Shown: positions 54,510 to 63,543 of the stretch, piece by piece | Position numbering within the stretch: position 1 is the first letter of the stretch | Layout: each line of letters starts with the position of its first letter | Source: CADEED01 sp039930985 | Lineage (GTDB): Bacteria > Pseudomonadota > Gammaproteobacteria > Steroidobacterales > Steroidobacteraceae | Direction of reading: 5' to 3' | Length of the DNA stretch: 64,000 nt | Assembly: GCA_039930985.1 (NCBI GenBank) | Contig: JBDTSV010000157.1 | Span: forward strand, 14,599-78,598 | Position numbers and translations under genes: made by a program | Notes under the pieces: generated by a model | Told to the model about the DNA's origin: nothing | Databases searched by the model: none | The model's input: the letters and a program-made list of their open reading frames with translations, nothing else

Positions 54510-54950
54510 TCACTTCTTGCGACGCGCGGCCTTCGCCTTCTTCTTGCGCGGCGCCGCCTTGCGGCCTGCTTTGCGGACGAGGGCGGTCACTTCGATCTCT
54601 ATCTTCATGCGCGCGTCGGCCAGACCGACCACCATCATGGTGGCCGCGGGTCGCACCGCGCCGAATGCCTTGCCCATGGCCGGCCAGCAGAGCTCGAAGT
54701 CGGCGGCGCTGGTCAGGAGGTAGTGCACTCGCACGACATCGGCGACCCTGGCGTTCGCCTGTTTCAACGCGGCCTCGATGTTCTTCAACGCCTGTTCGCA
54801 TTGCGCCACGGCGTCGTCCTGGATGGTCATGTTCGAGTAGTCGAAACCGGTGGTACCGGAGACGAATACCCAGTCGCCATCGACCACTGCGCGCGAATAG
54901 CCAATGCTTTTCTCGAACGTGGATCCCGAAGAAATCAGTCGGCGCGTCAT
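54510..54950 (-). CDS. RidA/YjgF family protein with basic C-terminal tail
   Basis: A 146-aa RidA-like protein (reactive enamine/imine deaminase family). Landmarks: RAVVDGDWVFVSGTTGFD, QCEQALKNIEAALKQA, ARVADVVRVHYLLT and MKIEIEVTALV. The core ends near residue 126 and is followed by about 20 Lys/Arg-rich residues (RKAGRKAAPRKKKAKAARRKK), absent from standard RidA. Start ATG at 54950 with a perfect AGGAGG site. Roles of the tail (nucleic-acid or membrane contact) are unknown. Confidence 0.85.
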   Translation of the reverse strand: MTRRLISSGSTFEKSIGYSRAVVDGDWVFVSGTTGFDYSNMTIQDDAVAQCEQALKNIEAALKQANARVADVVRVHYLLTSAADFELCWPAMGKAFGAVRPAATMMVVGLADARMKIEIEVTALVRKAGRKAAPRKKKAKAARRKK

Positions 54951-55014
54951 CAAGCCTCCTCGCGTATATTTCGCGCCGTGGATTTTGCCACGGTTCTCTA
55001 CTCCGGGACGCCGC

Positions 55015-55563
55015 ATGCGCTCGATCATGAAGTTGATGGTTCTCGCCACGGTCAGCGCGCTGGCCTCGGTCGTACACGCCGCTGACAACCCCGGGGCCGC
55101 GGAGCTGGTGCGGGCCATGCGTTCGGATGAGATCGCGGTGGCCACCGCAAAACTCAGCTTCCTGAGCGGGTCGCTGACCCAGCGATACGGAAAGATCAGC
55201 GCTTCCTGCGTGAAGCGGATTCCCTATGAGGATTTCACCGCCGGCATGGCGAGCGTGGTTGGCACCGTTCTGTCACCCGTCGACGTAGAAGCGTCCCTCG
55301 CGTTCTTTCGCTCGGATGCCGGGGTGAAATATGTGGAGGGGCTGCTGCGCCGACTGCGCTCGCGCGAGGGCGGCGAGGCCGTGTTTCCCGAGGTTCCGGG
55401 CACCGAAGAGATTTCCCCGCCCCAGCAGGCGGCTATTGCCGACTTCTCGCGCTCCGATCTCGGCCACCGGATTATGGGCAAGGAATTGACGCAGTCGCCG
55501 GCGGCACAGGCCTTTGGCCGCGACGTGATCGCACAGATCGCCAGAAAGTGCGGCGGCAAGTAG
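55015..55563 (+). CDS. Exported protein, DUF2059-like
   Basis: A 182-aa protein with signal peptide (about 1-23, MKLMVLATVSALASVVHA) and a helical mature part with FFRSDAGVKYVEGLL, reminiscent of DUF2059 proteins of unknown role. Start ATG 55015 (or 55027). Divergent from ridA with 64 bp between starts. Cys in SASCVKRI and near the C-terminus (RKCGGK) could form a disulfide. Confidence 0.68.
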   Translation: MRSIMKLMVLATVSALASVVHAADNPGAAELVRAMRSDEIAVATAKLSFLSGSLTQRYGKISASCVKRIPYEDFTAGMASVVGTVLSPVDVEASLAFFRSDAGVKYVEGLLRRLRSREGGEAVFPEVPGTEEISPPQQAAIADFSRSDLGHRIMGKELTQSPAAQAFGRDVIAQIARKCGGK

Positions 55564-55581
55564 CAAGACCTTTCATCCGCC

Positions 55582-55611
55582 TTGACGCCGCCTTCGCCCC
55601 TTGGCGATACT
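55582..55611 (+). promoter_or_regulatory. Putative trp operon promoter
   Basis: TTGACG (55582-55587), 18-bp spacer and GATACT (55606-55611) predict transcription starting about 55618, only 3 nt before the ATG of trpL at 55621. No ribosome binding site fits in that space, so the leader peptide may be read from a leaderless mRNA. Confidence 0.6.
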
Positions 55612-55620
55612 CGCCGCCCG

Positions 55621-55668
55621 ATGAGCAATCTCAACACCCGCAGGATCTGGTGGTGGCGCCTCCAATAA
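55621..55668 (+). CDS. trpL: trp operon leader peptide (TrpL)
   Basis: ATG at 55621 encodes MSNLNTRRIWWWRLQ and TAA (15 aa) with three consecutive Trp codons (TGG TGG TGG) near the end, ahead of an attenuator hairpin 56 nt downstream. Stalling at these codons when charged tRNA-Trp is scarce would prevent terminator formation. No ribosome binding site is visible before the ATG. Confidence 0.9.
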   Translation: MSNLNTRRIWWWRLQ

Positions 55669-55723
55669 GGAGTGGGCCTTCGGGATGCTATTGCGTATCT
55701 GATTACAGAACGAATTCCAAAAG

Positions 55724-55759
55724 AACCCATCTCCGGTACCAACCTGGGATGGGTTTTTT
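55724..55759 (+). terminator. trp attenuator hairpin
   Basis: AACCCATC (55724-55731) pairs with GATGGGTT (55748-55755), and six T follow (55754-55759). The loop can extend the stem with TCC/TGG. This hairpin with the Trp-codon leader peptide 56 nt upstream is the standard trp attenuation layout; transcripts ending here fail to reach trpE at 55793. Confidence 0.88.
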
Positions 55760-55792
55760 GTTGTCTGCGCGAATTACACAGGAGTTGATGCG

Positions 55793-57196
55793 GTGAAACC
55801 GCCTTTTGACATCGCTGGCGATCTCGACACCCCGGTGTCGGCTTTCGCCAAACTCGGAGCCTTCAATCCGCGCTTCCTGCTGGAGAGCGTCGAGGGCGGC
55901 GAGCGCCTGGCGCGTTATTCCTTCATCGGTTTCGGCAAATGCCTCGAGGTGAAGCTCGACGCCGCGGGTCTCGCCGTCGGCGACGCCAGGCTGCCGCGCC
56001 CGAAGGACAAACACGAGTTGTTGGACGCGCTGCGCAAGGCGCTGGCCGCCGCGCCCAAGCCACTGCCTGAAATGGCGGGGGTGCCGCTCGCCGGTGGCCT
56101 CGTCGGCTATTCGTCATACGACGTGGTGCGCTACTTCGAACGGCTGCCGGCGAATGCGCGCGCCGACAACCCGGTGCCGGACCTGCACTACGTCGCGCCC
56201 GAATCCATGCTGGTGTTCGATCACCTGACGCGCGGCATCGCACTGCTGCACGCGGGATCTGAAGCCGAGCGTCAGGCGCTGCGCCGCGAAGTCATCGGCG
56301 CGCTGCGCGGTGGAATCGCCAACTACCTGATTCCGGGCAGCGGCTCCGCGGAGCGGTACTCACCAGCGCAAGGTTCGTTGTCTCGCGACGAATACATGGC
56401 CGGCGTCAAACGCACGCAGGAATACATCGCCGCCGGCGACGTCTACCAGCTCGTCCTGTCGTCGCGCTTTTCCGGCCGTCATTCGCTCGATCCTTTCGAG
56501 GCCTATCGCGCCCTGCGGCTCATCAATCCTTCTCCTTATATGTACTTCTGCAAACTCGGCGACGTGACCGTGGTCGGATCGTCGCCCGAAGCCCTGGTGA
56601 AAGTGACCGCGCGCGGCGAAGCGCAACTGCGCCCCATCGCCGGGACGCGCCCGCGTGCCGATGATCCGGCCGCCGATCTCCAGCATGAAAAGGACTTGCT
56701 CGCCGACGTGAAGGAAAACGCTGAACACGTGATGCTCGTGGATCTCGCGCGCAACGATCTCGGCCGCGTCGCGCACGCCGGCACCGTGCACGTCGATCCG
56801 TACCGCGTCATCGAGCGATACAGCCACGTCATGCACATCGTCAGCGGTGTGAAGGGGCAGCTGGCGAAGGGCCGCGACGCGTTCGACTTGTTTGCCGCCA
56901 CCTTCCCCGCGGGCACGTTGGTGGGCGCACCGAAGGTGCGCGCCATGGAAATCATCGATGAGCTCGAACCTGTTCGGCGCGGCCTCTATGGCGGCACCGT
57001 CGGCTACTTCGGCGCGCGCGGTGACATGGACCAGGCCATCACCATCCGCACGCTGGTGTTCCGTGGCGATGAATACAGTTACCAGGCGGGCGCCGGGGTG
57101 GTTGCCGACAGCGTGCCGGTCACCGAATACGAGGAAGTGCTGGCCAAGAGCGGCGCGATGGCGCGCGCGCTCAAGCTCGCGGCGGAGGGCCTATGA
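55793..57196 (+). CDS. trpE: TrpE, anthranilate synthase component I
   Basis: A 467-aa chorismate-binding enzyme making anthranilate with TrpG. Visible motifs are LLES (29-32, tryptophan feedback site), GTRPRADDPAADLQHEKDLLADVKENAEHVMLVDLARNDLGR (broken here) and GAPKVRAMEIIDELEPVRRG. Start GTG at 55793 with AGGAG 9 nt before it. First structural gene after the attenuator; its stop overlaps trpG (ATGA). Confidence 0.96.
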   Translation: MKPPFDIAGDLDTPVSAFAKLGAFNPRFLLESVEGGERLARYSFIGFGKCLEVKLDAAGLAVGDARLPRPKDKHELLDALRKALAAAPKPLPEMAGVPLAGGLVGYSSYDVVRYFERLPANARADNPVPDLHYVAPESMLVFDHLTRGIALLHAGSEAERQALRREVIGALRGGIANYLIPGSGSAERYSPAQGSLSRDEYMAGVKRTQEYIAAGDVYQLVLSSRFSGRHSLDPFEAYRALRLINPSPYMYFCKLGDVTVVGSSPEALVKVTARGEAQLRPIAGTRPRADDPAADLQHEKDLLADVKENAEHVMLVDLARNDLGRVAHAGTVHVDPYRVIERYSHVMHIVSGVKGQLAKGRDAFDLFAATFPAGTLVGAPKVRAMEIIDELEPVRRGLYGGTVGYFGARGDMDQAITIRTLVFRGDEYSYQAGAGVVADSVPVTEYEEVLAKSGAMARALKLAAEGL

Positions 57197-57792
57197 AAGG
57201 ACCGGGGAGCGTGCGCCTGCTGCTGATCGACAACTACGATTCCTTCACCTACAACCTGGTGCAGGCGTTCATGATTCTCGGCGCCGAAGTCGACGTGCGC
57301 CGCAACGATGAGATCACGGTGGAACAGGCGGTGGCCTTGAACCCGACGCATCTGTGTATTTCGCCGGGGCCGGGGACGCCGTATGACGCGGGTGTCAGCA
57401 TGGACATGATCCGCGCATTCGCCGGAACCATTCCGGTATTCGGTGTTTGCCTGGGGCACCAGTCCATCGTCGAAGTATTCGGCGGCAAGGTAGTCAGGGC
57501 ACCGCGGCTCATGCACGGCAAAACCTCGCCCGTCACGCACGACGGCCAGGGTTTGTTCGCCGGCCTTCCACAGCCCGCGGAAGTCGGCCGCTATCACTCA
57601 TTGATAGCCAAGGCCGATACGCTGCCCGCGGACCTGGCGATCACGGCGCAAACACCCGAAGGCGAAATCATGGGTGTGCGGCACAAGACACTCAAAGTCG
57701 AAGGCGTGCAGTTCCATCCGGAGAGTGTGCTCACGCCGGAGGGGCCGCGGCTCATCGGCAACTTCCTGACGATGGTGGGCGGGCGGCAATGA
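57193..57792 (+). CDS. trpG: TrpG, anthranilate synthase component II (glutamine amidotransferase)
   Basis: A 199-aa class I glutamine amidotransferase supplying ammonia to TrpE. Nucleophile Cys86 in GVCLGHQ, His175 and Glu177 in GVQFHPES. ATG at 57193 overlaps the trpE stop. It is not fused to TrpD here, unlike in E. coli. Confidence 0.96.
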   Translation: MKGPGSVRLLLIDNYDSFTYNLVQAFMILGAEVDVRRNDEITVEQAVALNPTHLCISPGPGTPYDAGVSMDMIRAFAGTIPVFGVCLGHQSIVEVFGGKVVRAPRLMHGKTSPVTHDGQGLFAGLPQPAEVGRYHSLIAKADTLPADLAITAQTPEGEIMGVRHKTLKVEGVQFHPESVLTPEGPRLIGNFLTMVGGRQ

Positions 57793-58829
57793 ACCTGCGC
57801 GACACGCTCGAACACCTGCTGTCGGGTAAATCGCTGACGGAATCCGCGGCGGGCGACTTGTTGCGCGCCATGGTCGGCGAGGTGGGTGGCGGCGAGATGC
57901 CGCCGGCGCTGGCCGGTGCGTTGCTGGCTTCACTGCGTTCGAAGGGTGTAACCGCCGACGAGGTGCGCGGTTTCGCGCGCGCCATGCGCGCGCTGGCACG
58001 CCGGCCGGCCATACCTTCCGGATCCCGTGCCATTGACATCGTCGGCACCGGCGGCGACTCCTCGGGCAGCTTCAATCTATCCACCGGCGCGGCGCTGCTC
58101 ACCGCCGCCTGCGGCGTCGACGTGATCAAACACGGCAATCGCTCGGTATCGAGCCAGTCCGGCAGCGCCGATGTGCTCGAGCAGCTCGGGCTCAAACTAC
58201 CGCTGGACGAGGCCGCGGCGGGCGCTTGCCTGGCGGCGACCCGGTTTACGTTCCTGTTCGCGCCTCACTACCACCCGGCGATGAAGGCGGTGGTGCCGAT
58301 CCGCCAGGCGATGGGCGTGCGTACGGTGTTCAACATCCTCGGGCCGTTGACCAATCCCGCAGCGCCGCTGTTTCAGCTCACGGGCGCCTTCAATCTACCC
58401 ACCGCACAGCTTATGGCCGAAACCCTGTCGGGTCTGCCCATCGAACGCGCCTTCGTGGTTCACGGTGCGGAAGGCTGGGATGAGCCCACGCCGCTCGGGC
58501 CATTCACCGTGCTCGACGTACGTCCCGGCGAGGTCAAGGCCTCGATCCGCAGCCCGTCGGACTACGGCCTCGATCTGTGCGGCACGCGCGACCTGGCCGG
58601 CGGCAATGCCATCACCAATGCGCGCGCGTTGCGCGCCGTGCTCGATGGTTCCGAACGTGGCGCGCACCGCGACGCACTATTGTTAGGGACGGCGCTGGCG
58701 CTCGAAATCGTCGGACGCGTCGACAACCCGCGCGACGGCGTGGCCGTAGCCAAGCAGGCCATCGACAATGGCGCGGGGCGCCGCATCCTGGATCAACTCG
58801 CCGCGTTCGGCTCAGGGGCGGGTCTGTGA
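57789..58829 (+). CDS. trpD: TrpD, anthranilate phosphoribosyltransferase
   Basis: A 346-aa enzyme that joins anthranilate to PRPP. The PRPP loop GTGGDSSGSFNLST begins at 86, and KHGNRSVSSQSGSADVLEQLG matches the family. ATG at 57789 overlaps trpG (ATGA); a 114-codon-longer frame inside trpG is rejected. Separate from TrpG. Confidence 0.96.
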   Translation: MNLRDTLEHLLSGKSLTESAAGDLLRAMVGEVGGGEMPPALAGALLASLRSKGVTADEVRGFARAMRALARRPAIPSGSRAIDIVGTGGDSSGSFNLSTGAALLTAACGVDVIKHGNRSVSSQSGSADVLEQLGLKLPLDEAAAGACLAATRFTFLFAPHYHPAMKAVVPIRQAMGVRTVFNILGPLTNPAAPLFQLTGAFNLPTAQLMAETLSGLPIERAFVVHGAEGWDEPTPLGPFTVLDVRPGEVKASIRSPSDYGLDLCGTRDLAGGNAITNARALRAVLDGSERGAHRDALLLGTALALEIVGRVDNPRDGVAVAKQAIDNGAGRRILDQLAAFGSGAGL

Positions 58830-59683
58830 GTGACGATTTTCTGGCGTCGATGGCAGCCTCGAGCCGCGAGCGTTCCGCAGCCGCGCAGTCGAAAATTTCC
58901 GAACGGGAGCTGCGCGTCCGCATTGCCGATCTGCCCGCGGCGCCGCTGCTCAGTCTGGGTGCCTTCGATCTCATCGCCGAAGTGAAGCTGCGTTCGCCGG
59001 CGGTGGGATTGCTCAAGGACGCGAGCGTGGAAGATGTCGTCGCCCGGGTTGCCGCCTATGCGAAAGCCGGAGCCGCCGCGGTATCCATTCTCACCGAGCC
59101 CAGTCGCTTCGACGGTTCACTCGACGACCTCGCCGTCGGCGCGCGCGCGTTGTCTCCGTTGCAGGTGCCGGCGATGCGCAAGGACTTCCTGGTCGATTCA
59201 TACCAGGTCGTCGAGGGCCGCGTTGCGGGTGCGGGCGGTGTGCTCGCCATCATTCGCATGCTGCCGCGACCGGAACTCGAGCGGCTCATCGACGCCGCGC
59301 TCGAACTGTCGATGTTCGTGCTGCTGGAGGCTTTCGATGCGCCCGATATCGAGCTGGCGCACGCGCTCGTGGACGCGCGCCGCGAACAGCGTGATCTGCT
59401 GCTGGTGGGCGTCAACTCGCGCGATCTGAGCACCTTGAAAGTGGTGCCCGGCCGGTTGGAGGCGCTGGCGTCGTCGCTGCCCGCGAACGTGAAACGCGTC
59501 GCCGAGAGCGGCGTGGCAACGCCCGGCGATGCAGCTCGTGCCGCCGCGAATGGCTATGACCTGGCGCTCGTGGGCAGCGCGCTGATCGCGGCCGCCGATC
59601 CGGCGCCGCTGGCGCGCGCCATGCTCGCCGATGCACGCGCGGCCGTGTCGATGCGCGCCGCCAGGGTCACGGGTCGCGCATGA
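58826..59683 (+). CDS. trpC: TrpC, indole-3-glycerol phosphate synthase
   Basis: A 285-aa (beta/alpha)8 enzyme. Catalytic Glu52 and Lys54 (IAEVKLRSPA) and Lys119 (MRKDFL) are in place. Start GTG at 58826 overlaps the trpD stop (GTGA). Not fused to TrpF. Confidence 0.96.
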   Translation: MSDDFLASMAASSRERSAAAQSKISERELRVRIADLPAAPLLSLGAFDLIAEVKLRSPAVGLLKDASVEDVVARVAAYAKAGAAAVSILTEPSRFDGSLDDLAVGARALSPLQVPAMRKDFLVDSYQVVEGRVAGAGGVLAIIRMLPRPELERLIDAALELSMFVLLEAFDAPDIELAHALVDARREQRDLLLVGVNSRDLSTLKVVPGRLEALASSLPANVKRVAESGVATPGDAARAAANGYDLALVGSALIAAADPAPLARAMLADARAAVSMRAARVTGRA

Positions 59684-60288
59684 GCCAGAAACTCTTCATC
59701 AAGATCTGCGGCATGACCACGGCCAGCGCGGTGAGCGCGGCGCTCGCCTGCGAGGTGGACGCCGTCGGCTTCGTGTTCGCGCCCTCTAAGCGAATCGTGA
59801 CACCGGAGCGCGCCAATGAACTCGCGGCGCCCGCCCGCAACAAGATTGCGATCGTCGCGGTCACGCGTCATCCCACGCGTGAGTCTTTGCTTCAGATCCT
59901 GCGCGACTTCAAGCCCGATATCCTGCAGACCGACATCGAGGACCTCGAAGGCCTCGATCTTCCAAAGAGCTTGAGCGTGTTGCCGGTGATGCGGCCGGGT
60001 TCGATCGCCGCCTGCGCGTTGCCGCGGCGCGTGCTCTTCGAAGGCCCGGTGAGTGGCATCGGCCAAACTACTGACTGGGATGCCGCGGCGGACATGGCCA
60101 GACGTGCCCAGGTCATCGTCGCCGGCGGCCTCACGCCGCGTAACGTGGCCGCCGCCGTGGCACACGTGCGGCCTTTCGGGGTCGACGTTTCGAGCGGTGT
60201 CGAGGACAAACCCGGTTTCAAGAGCACCGAAAAGATCGAGCAGTTCGTCGCGGCTGCACGCATGGCGGCCCTGGAGTTGAATTCATGA
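59680..60288 (+). CDS. trpF: TrpF, phosphoribosylanthranilate isomerase
   Basis: A 202-aa isomerase of the TrpF family with catalytic Cys10 (KICGMT) and an Asp in SSGVEDKPG. ATG at 59680 overlaps trpC (ATGA). The order C then F as separate genes is usual outside enteric bacteria. Confidence 0.95.
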   Translation: MSQKLFIKICGMTTASAVSAALACEVDAVGFVFAPSKRIVTPERANELAAPARNKIAIVAVTRHPTRESLLQILRDFKPDILQTDIEDLEGLDLPKSLSVLPVMRPGSIAACALPRRVLFEGPVSGIGQTTDWDAAADMARRAQVIVAGGLTPRNVAAAVAHVRPFGVDVSSGVEDKPGFKSTEKIEQFVAAARMAALELNS

Positions 60289-61529
60289 ATCCGACAGCAG
60301 CCTCCCACGATCCGGCCCAACTACTGGCGGACGAGCTCGCGGGAAAATACCCCGATGCCCGTGGCCGGTTCGGGCCGTTCGGTGGTCGCTACGTGCCCGA
60401 GACGTTGTTCGCGGCTTTCGAGAAGCTCGAAGCCGGCATGAAGAAGCACCTGCATTCGGCGGAGTTCCAGGAAGAACTCACGCGCGAGCTGCGCACCTGG
60501 GTCGGACGCCCGACGGCGCTCACGTTCGCGCCGACACTGTCGAAGGCCTGGGGCGTGGAGGTCTGGCTCAAGCGCGAAGATCTTGCGCACACCGGTGCGC
60601 ACAAGATCAACAACGCACTCGGCCAGGCAATGCTCGCCAAGCGATTGGGCGCAAAGCGCGTAGTCGCGGAAACCGGCGCCGGCCAGCATGGAGTCGCGAG
60701 CGCCGCGGCCTGCGCGCGCGTCGGCCTGCCGTGCACCGTGTACATGGGCGCGGTCGACATGGAACGCCAGGCGCCGAACGTCGGGCGCATGAAGTTGTTA
60801 GGCGCCACGGTAGTGCCGGTTACGAGCGGCGACAAGACACTGCGCGCAGCGATCGACGACGCTTTCCGCGACTGGGTCGCGGACCCGAACGACACCTTCT
60901 ACATCATCGGGTCGGCGGTCGGTCCGCATCCCTATCCCTACCTGGTGCGCGAACTGCAGACGGTGATCGGCAAGGAAGCACGCGCGCAGATGATCGCGCA
61001 ATCCGGGTCGCTGCCCGACGCCGTCATCTCCTGCGTGGGTGGTGGCTCGAACGCCATCGGCATGTTCCACCCCTTCATCGGCGACAAGTCGGTGGAGATC
61101 GTCGGCATCGAAGCCGGCGGTACCGGCAAGGAGCTCGGGCACAACGCCGCGACGCTGGCGTACGGCCGGCCCGGTGTCCTGCAGGGCGCGTATTCACTGC
61201 TGTTGCAGGACGACGAAGGCCAGATCCAGGAAACGGAATCCGTGTCGGCCGGTCTCGACTATCCCGGCGTGGGCCCGGAACATTCGCTGCTGCTGTGGGC
61301 GGGGCGCGTGCGCTACGAAGCGGCCACCGACGATGAATCGCTCGAAGCACTGCAGGAATGCTGCCGCGCCGAAGGCATTCTGCCGGCCATCGAATCGGCG
61401 CATGCTTTCGCTGGTGCGAAACGCTGGGCGCGCGTCAATCCCGGCAAGAAAGTGCTCATCGGCCTCTCCGGCCGCGGCGACAAGGACATGCCCACGCTTC
61501 AGCGCACCGTGTTAGGCGGTGAGAAATGA
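60285..61529 (+). CDS. trpB: TrpB, tryptophan synthase beta chain
   Basis: A 414-aa PLP enzyme joining indole and serine. The PLP lysine is Lys107 in HTGAHKINNA, and the phosphate-binding GGGSNA motif is present. Overlaps trpF (ATGA) and trpA (ATGA). Confidence 0.97.
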   Translation: MNPTAASHDPAQLLADELAGKYPDARGRFGPFGGRYVPETLFAAFEKLEAGMKKHLHSAEFQEELTRELRTWVGRPTALTFAPTLSKAWGVEVWLKREDLAHTGAHKINNALGQAMLAKRLGAKRVVAETGAGQHGVASAAACARVGLPCTVYMGAVDMERQAPNVGRMKLLGATVVPVTSGDKTLRAAIDDAFRDWVADPNDTFYIIGSAVGPHPYPYLVRELQTVIGKEARAQMIAQSGSLPDAVISCVGGGSNAIGMFHPFIGDKSVEIVGIEAGGTGKELGHNAATLAYGRPGVLQGAYSLLLQDDEGQIQETESVSAGLDYPGVGPEHSLLLWAGRVRYEAATDDESLEALQECCRAEGILPAIESAHAFAGAKRWARVNPGKKVLIGLSGRGDKDMPTLQRTVLGGEK

Positions 61530-62302
61530 CGCCGGCCGAGAAGATCAGCAGCGCCATCCGCGAAGCGCGCGGTGGCACGGCCATCGTGGCGTTCATTACC
61601 GCGGGCTATCCGCAGCGTGAAAAATTTCGCGAGCACCTCACGCAGATCGGCAACGAGGCCGACGTGGTCGAGATCGGCGTGCCGTTCACCGATCCGATGG
61701 CCGACGGCATGACCATCCAGCGTTCGAGCCGCGAGGCGCTGCGTCAGGGCGTGAGCCTGCGCTGGCTGCTCGAGGAGCTGAGCAGCATGCAGCGGGATGG
61801 TCAATTGCCTGGGGCGCCGCTCGTGCTCATGAGCTACCTGAATCCGTTGCTGGCCTTCGGATTCGAGAAGCTCGCCAATGCCTCGGTGAAAGCCGGCGTG
61901 TGCGGCTTCATCATTCCCGACCTGCCGTACGACGAAGGCGCGGACCTGCGCGCCGCGCTCGCGCCGCACGGGCTTGCGCTCATCCAGATGGTGACGCCGG
62001 TGACGCGGCCCGAACGGCTGGCGAAGCTTTGCGCCGCCTCGCAAGGCTTCGTCTACGCCGTCACCATGACGGGAACCACCGGCCGCACCGCGGCCGTGCC
62101 GGGTGAGGTCACGCGCTACCTCGACGAAGTCACCGCGCTCGCCACACTGCCGGTATGCGCCGGCTTCGGCATTCGCAGCCACGAGCAGGTCGAGCAGCTC
62201 AACGGCCACGTGGCCGGCGTCATCGTCGGCTCGGCGCTCGTCGAAGTGCTCGAGGGCGGGCAGGATCCGGCGGCCTTTCTGCAAGCGCTGCGCGTGAGCT
62301 AG
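61526..62302 (+). CDS. trpA: TrpA, tryptophan synthase alpha chain
   Basis: A 258-aa (beta/alpha)8 subunit that releases indole. Catalytic Glu49 (VVEIGVPF) and Asp60 (DPMADG) occupy the same numbers as in E. coli. Last gene of trpLEGDCFBA. Its stop is only 1 nt before the next gene's TTG, so read-through into the exporter is possible. Confidence 0.97.
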   Translation: MTPAEKISSAIREARGGTAIVAFITAGYPQREKFREHLTQIGNEADVVEIGVPFTDPMADGMTIQRSSREALRQGVSLRWLLEELSSMQRDGQLPGAPLVLMSYLNPLLAFGFEKLANASVKAGVCGFIIPDLPYDEGADLRAALAPHGLALIQMVTPVTRPERLAKLCAASQGFVYAVTMTGTTGRTAAVPGEVTRYLDEVTALATLPVCAGFGIRSHEQVEQLNGHVAGVIVGSALVEVLEGGQDPAAFLQALRVS

Positions 62303-62303
62303 T

Positions 62304-63518
62304 TTGCAACACAAGCTACCCGGCTACGCGATGCTCGCCGTACTGATCGGCGGCCTGTCGATGGTCAGCCCATTTTCCATCGATACGTTTTTCCCGGCGT
62401 TTCATGCGATGGAAAAGGCCCTGAACGTCAGTGCCTGGCAGCTGCAGCAGGTGCTCACGGCGTACATGGTGCCGTTCGCCTTCGCCTCGCTGATCCATGG
62501 GCCATTGTCCGATGCCGTCGGCCGCCGGCCGGTGATGATCTGGGGCATGGTGCTGTACACCGTCGGCTCGGTCGCCTGCACCTTCGCGCCTAACTACGAG
62601 ATGCTCATCGCCTCGCGCGCCCTGCAGGGCGCCACCGCGGGTGTCGGCGTGGTGATCGGCCGCGCCATCGTGCGCGACCTGTACGAAGGCGCCAGCGCCC
62701 AGCGTCTCATGAACCTGACCACCATGATATTCAGCCTCGCGCCCGCCATCGCGCCCATCATCGGTGGCTGGGTGCACGTGGCATTCGGCTGGCGTGCCGT
62801 GTTCGCGGTGATGGTGGTCTGCGGCGTCATCTTCGCGAGCGCCTCATGGTGGCGGCTGCCGGAAACGCACCCGCCCTCGGCGCGAATTCCGTTCAACGCG
62901 CGCAACCTCGTGTCGACCTCCTGGACCGTGCTCCGCCACCGCGAATTCCTGATGCTGGCGCTGGCCGCGGCCATCAACTTCTGTTCGATCGCGTGCTACA
63001 TCGGCTCGGCGCCCGCCATCATCGAGAAGCACTGGGGCATGAGCGAAACCTCGTACGCCGCGCTGTTCCTGCCGGTGATCACCGGCATTCTGCTGGGCGC
63101 GACCATCTCGCGACGAATCGCCGGCCTCATGGATCTCACGCGCCAGGTGCGGCTCGGCCTCACGATCACCTTTGCCGCCGCGGCGTTGCGCGTGGTCCTG
63201 CACCTGTTGTTCGACCCGTTGCCGATCCCCGTGCAGCAGGCACTGTTGTTCTTCACGGCCATCGGCGCGCAGTTCGCGTTTCCCGTGCTGACGCTGCGCA
63301 TGCTCGATCTGTTTCCGGCGGCGCGCGGAACCGCGGCCTCGGCCCAGTCGTTCGTGGCGCTGCTCATCACCGCGTTCACGCTTGGAATCATTTCACCGAA
63401 GGTGCTGCCGCATCTCGAATGGATTGCGTGGACTTCGCTGGCGCTGACGTCGACGGCCTCGATCTGCTGGCACCTTGCATTGCGCTCGCAGCAGCGAGCG
63501 GTGATCGCCAGCGCCTAG
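62304..63518 (+). CDS. Bcr/CflA-family MFS drug exporter
   Basis: A 404-aa 12-helix MFS transporter. Motifs include FSIDTFFPAF and the A-motif-like SDAVGRRPVM (loop 2-3). The start is probably TTG at 62304; ATG at 62331 is 9 codons later and would remove part of the N-terminal arm. It is co-directional with trpA. Substrates of Bcr/CflA pumps include bicyclomycin and cysteine/sulfonamides; here unknown. Confidence 0.88.
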   Translation: MQHKLPGYAMLAVLIGGLSMVSPFSIDTFFPAFHAMEKALNVSAWQLQQVLTAYMVPFAFASLIHGPLSDAVGRRPVMIWGMVLYTVGSVACTFAPNYEMLIASRALQGATAGVGVVIGRAIVRDLYEGASAQRLMNLTTMIFSLAPAIAPIIGGWVHVAFGWRAVFAVMVVCGVIFASASWWRLPETHPPSARIPFNARNLVSTSWTVLRHREFLMLALAAAINFCSIACYIGSAPAIIEKHWGMSETSYAALFLPVITGILLGATISRRIAGLMDLTRQVRLGLTITFAAAALRVVLHLLFDPLPIPVQQALLFFTAIGAQFAFPVLTLRMLDLFPAARGTAASAQSFVALLITAFTLGIISPKVLPHLEWIAWTSLALTSTASICWHLALRSQQRAVIASA

Positions 63519-63543
63519 CCACGGACGAAAGTGGCGCCCCTGA

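Noticed and set aside
53526..55085. 519-aa plus-strand frame over the membrane protein and ridA
   Set aside because: It crosses two real genes on different strands and reads as repetitive Arg/His/Leu sequence.
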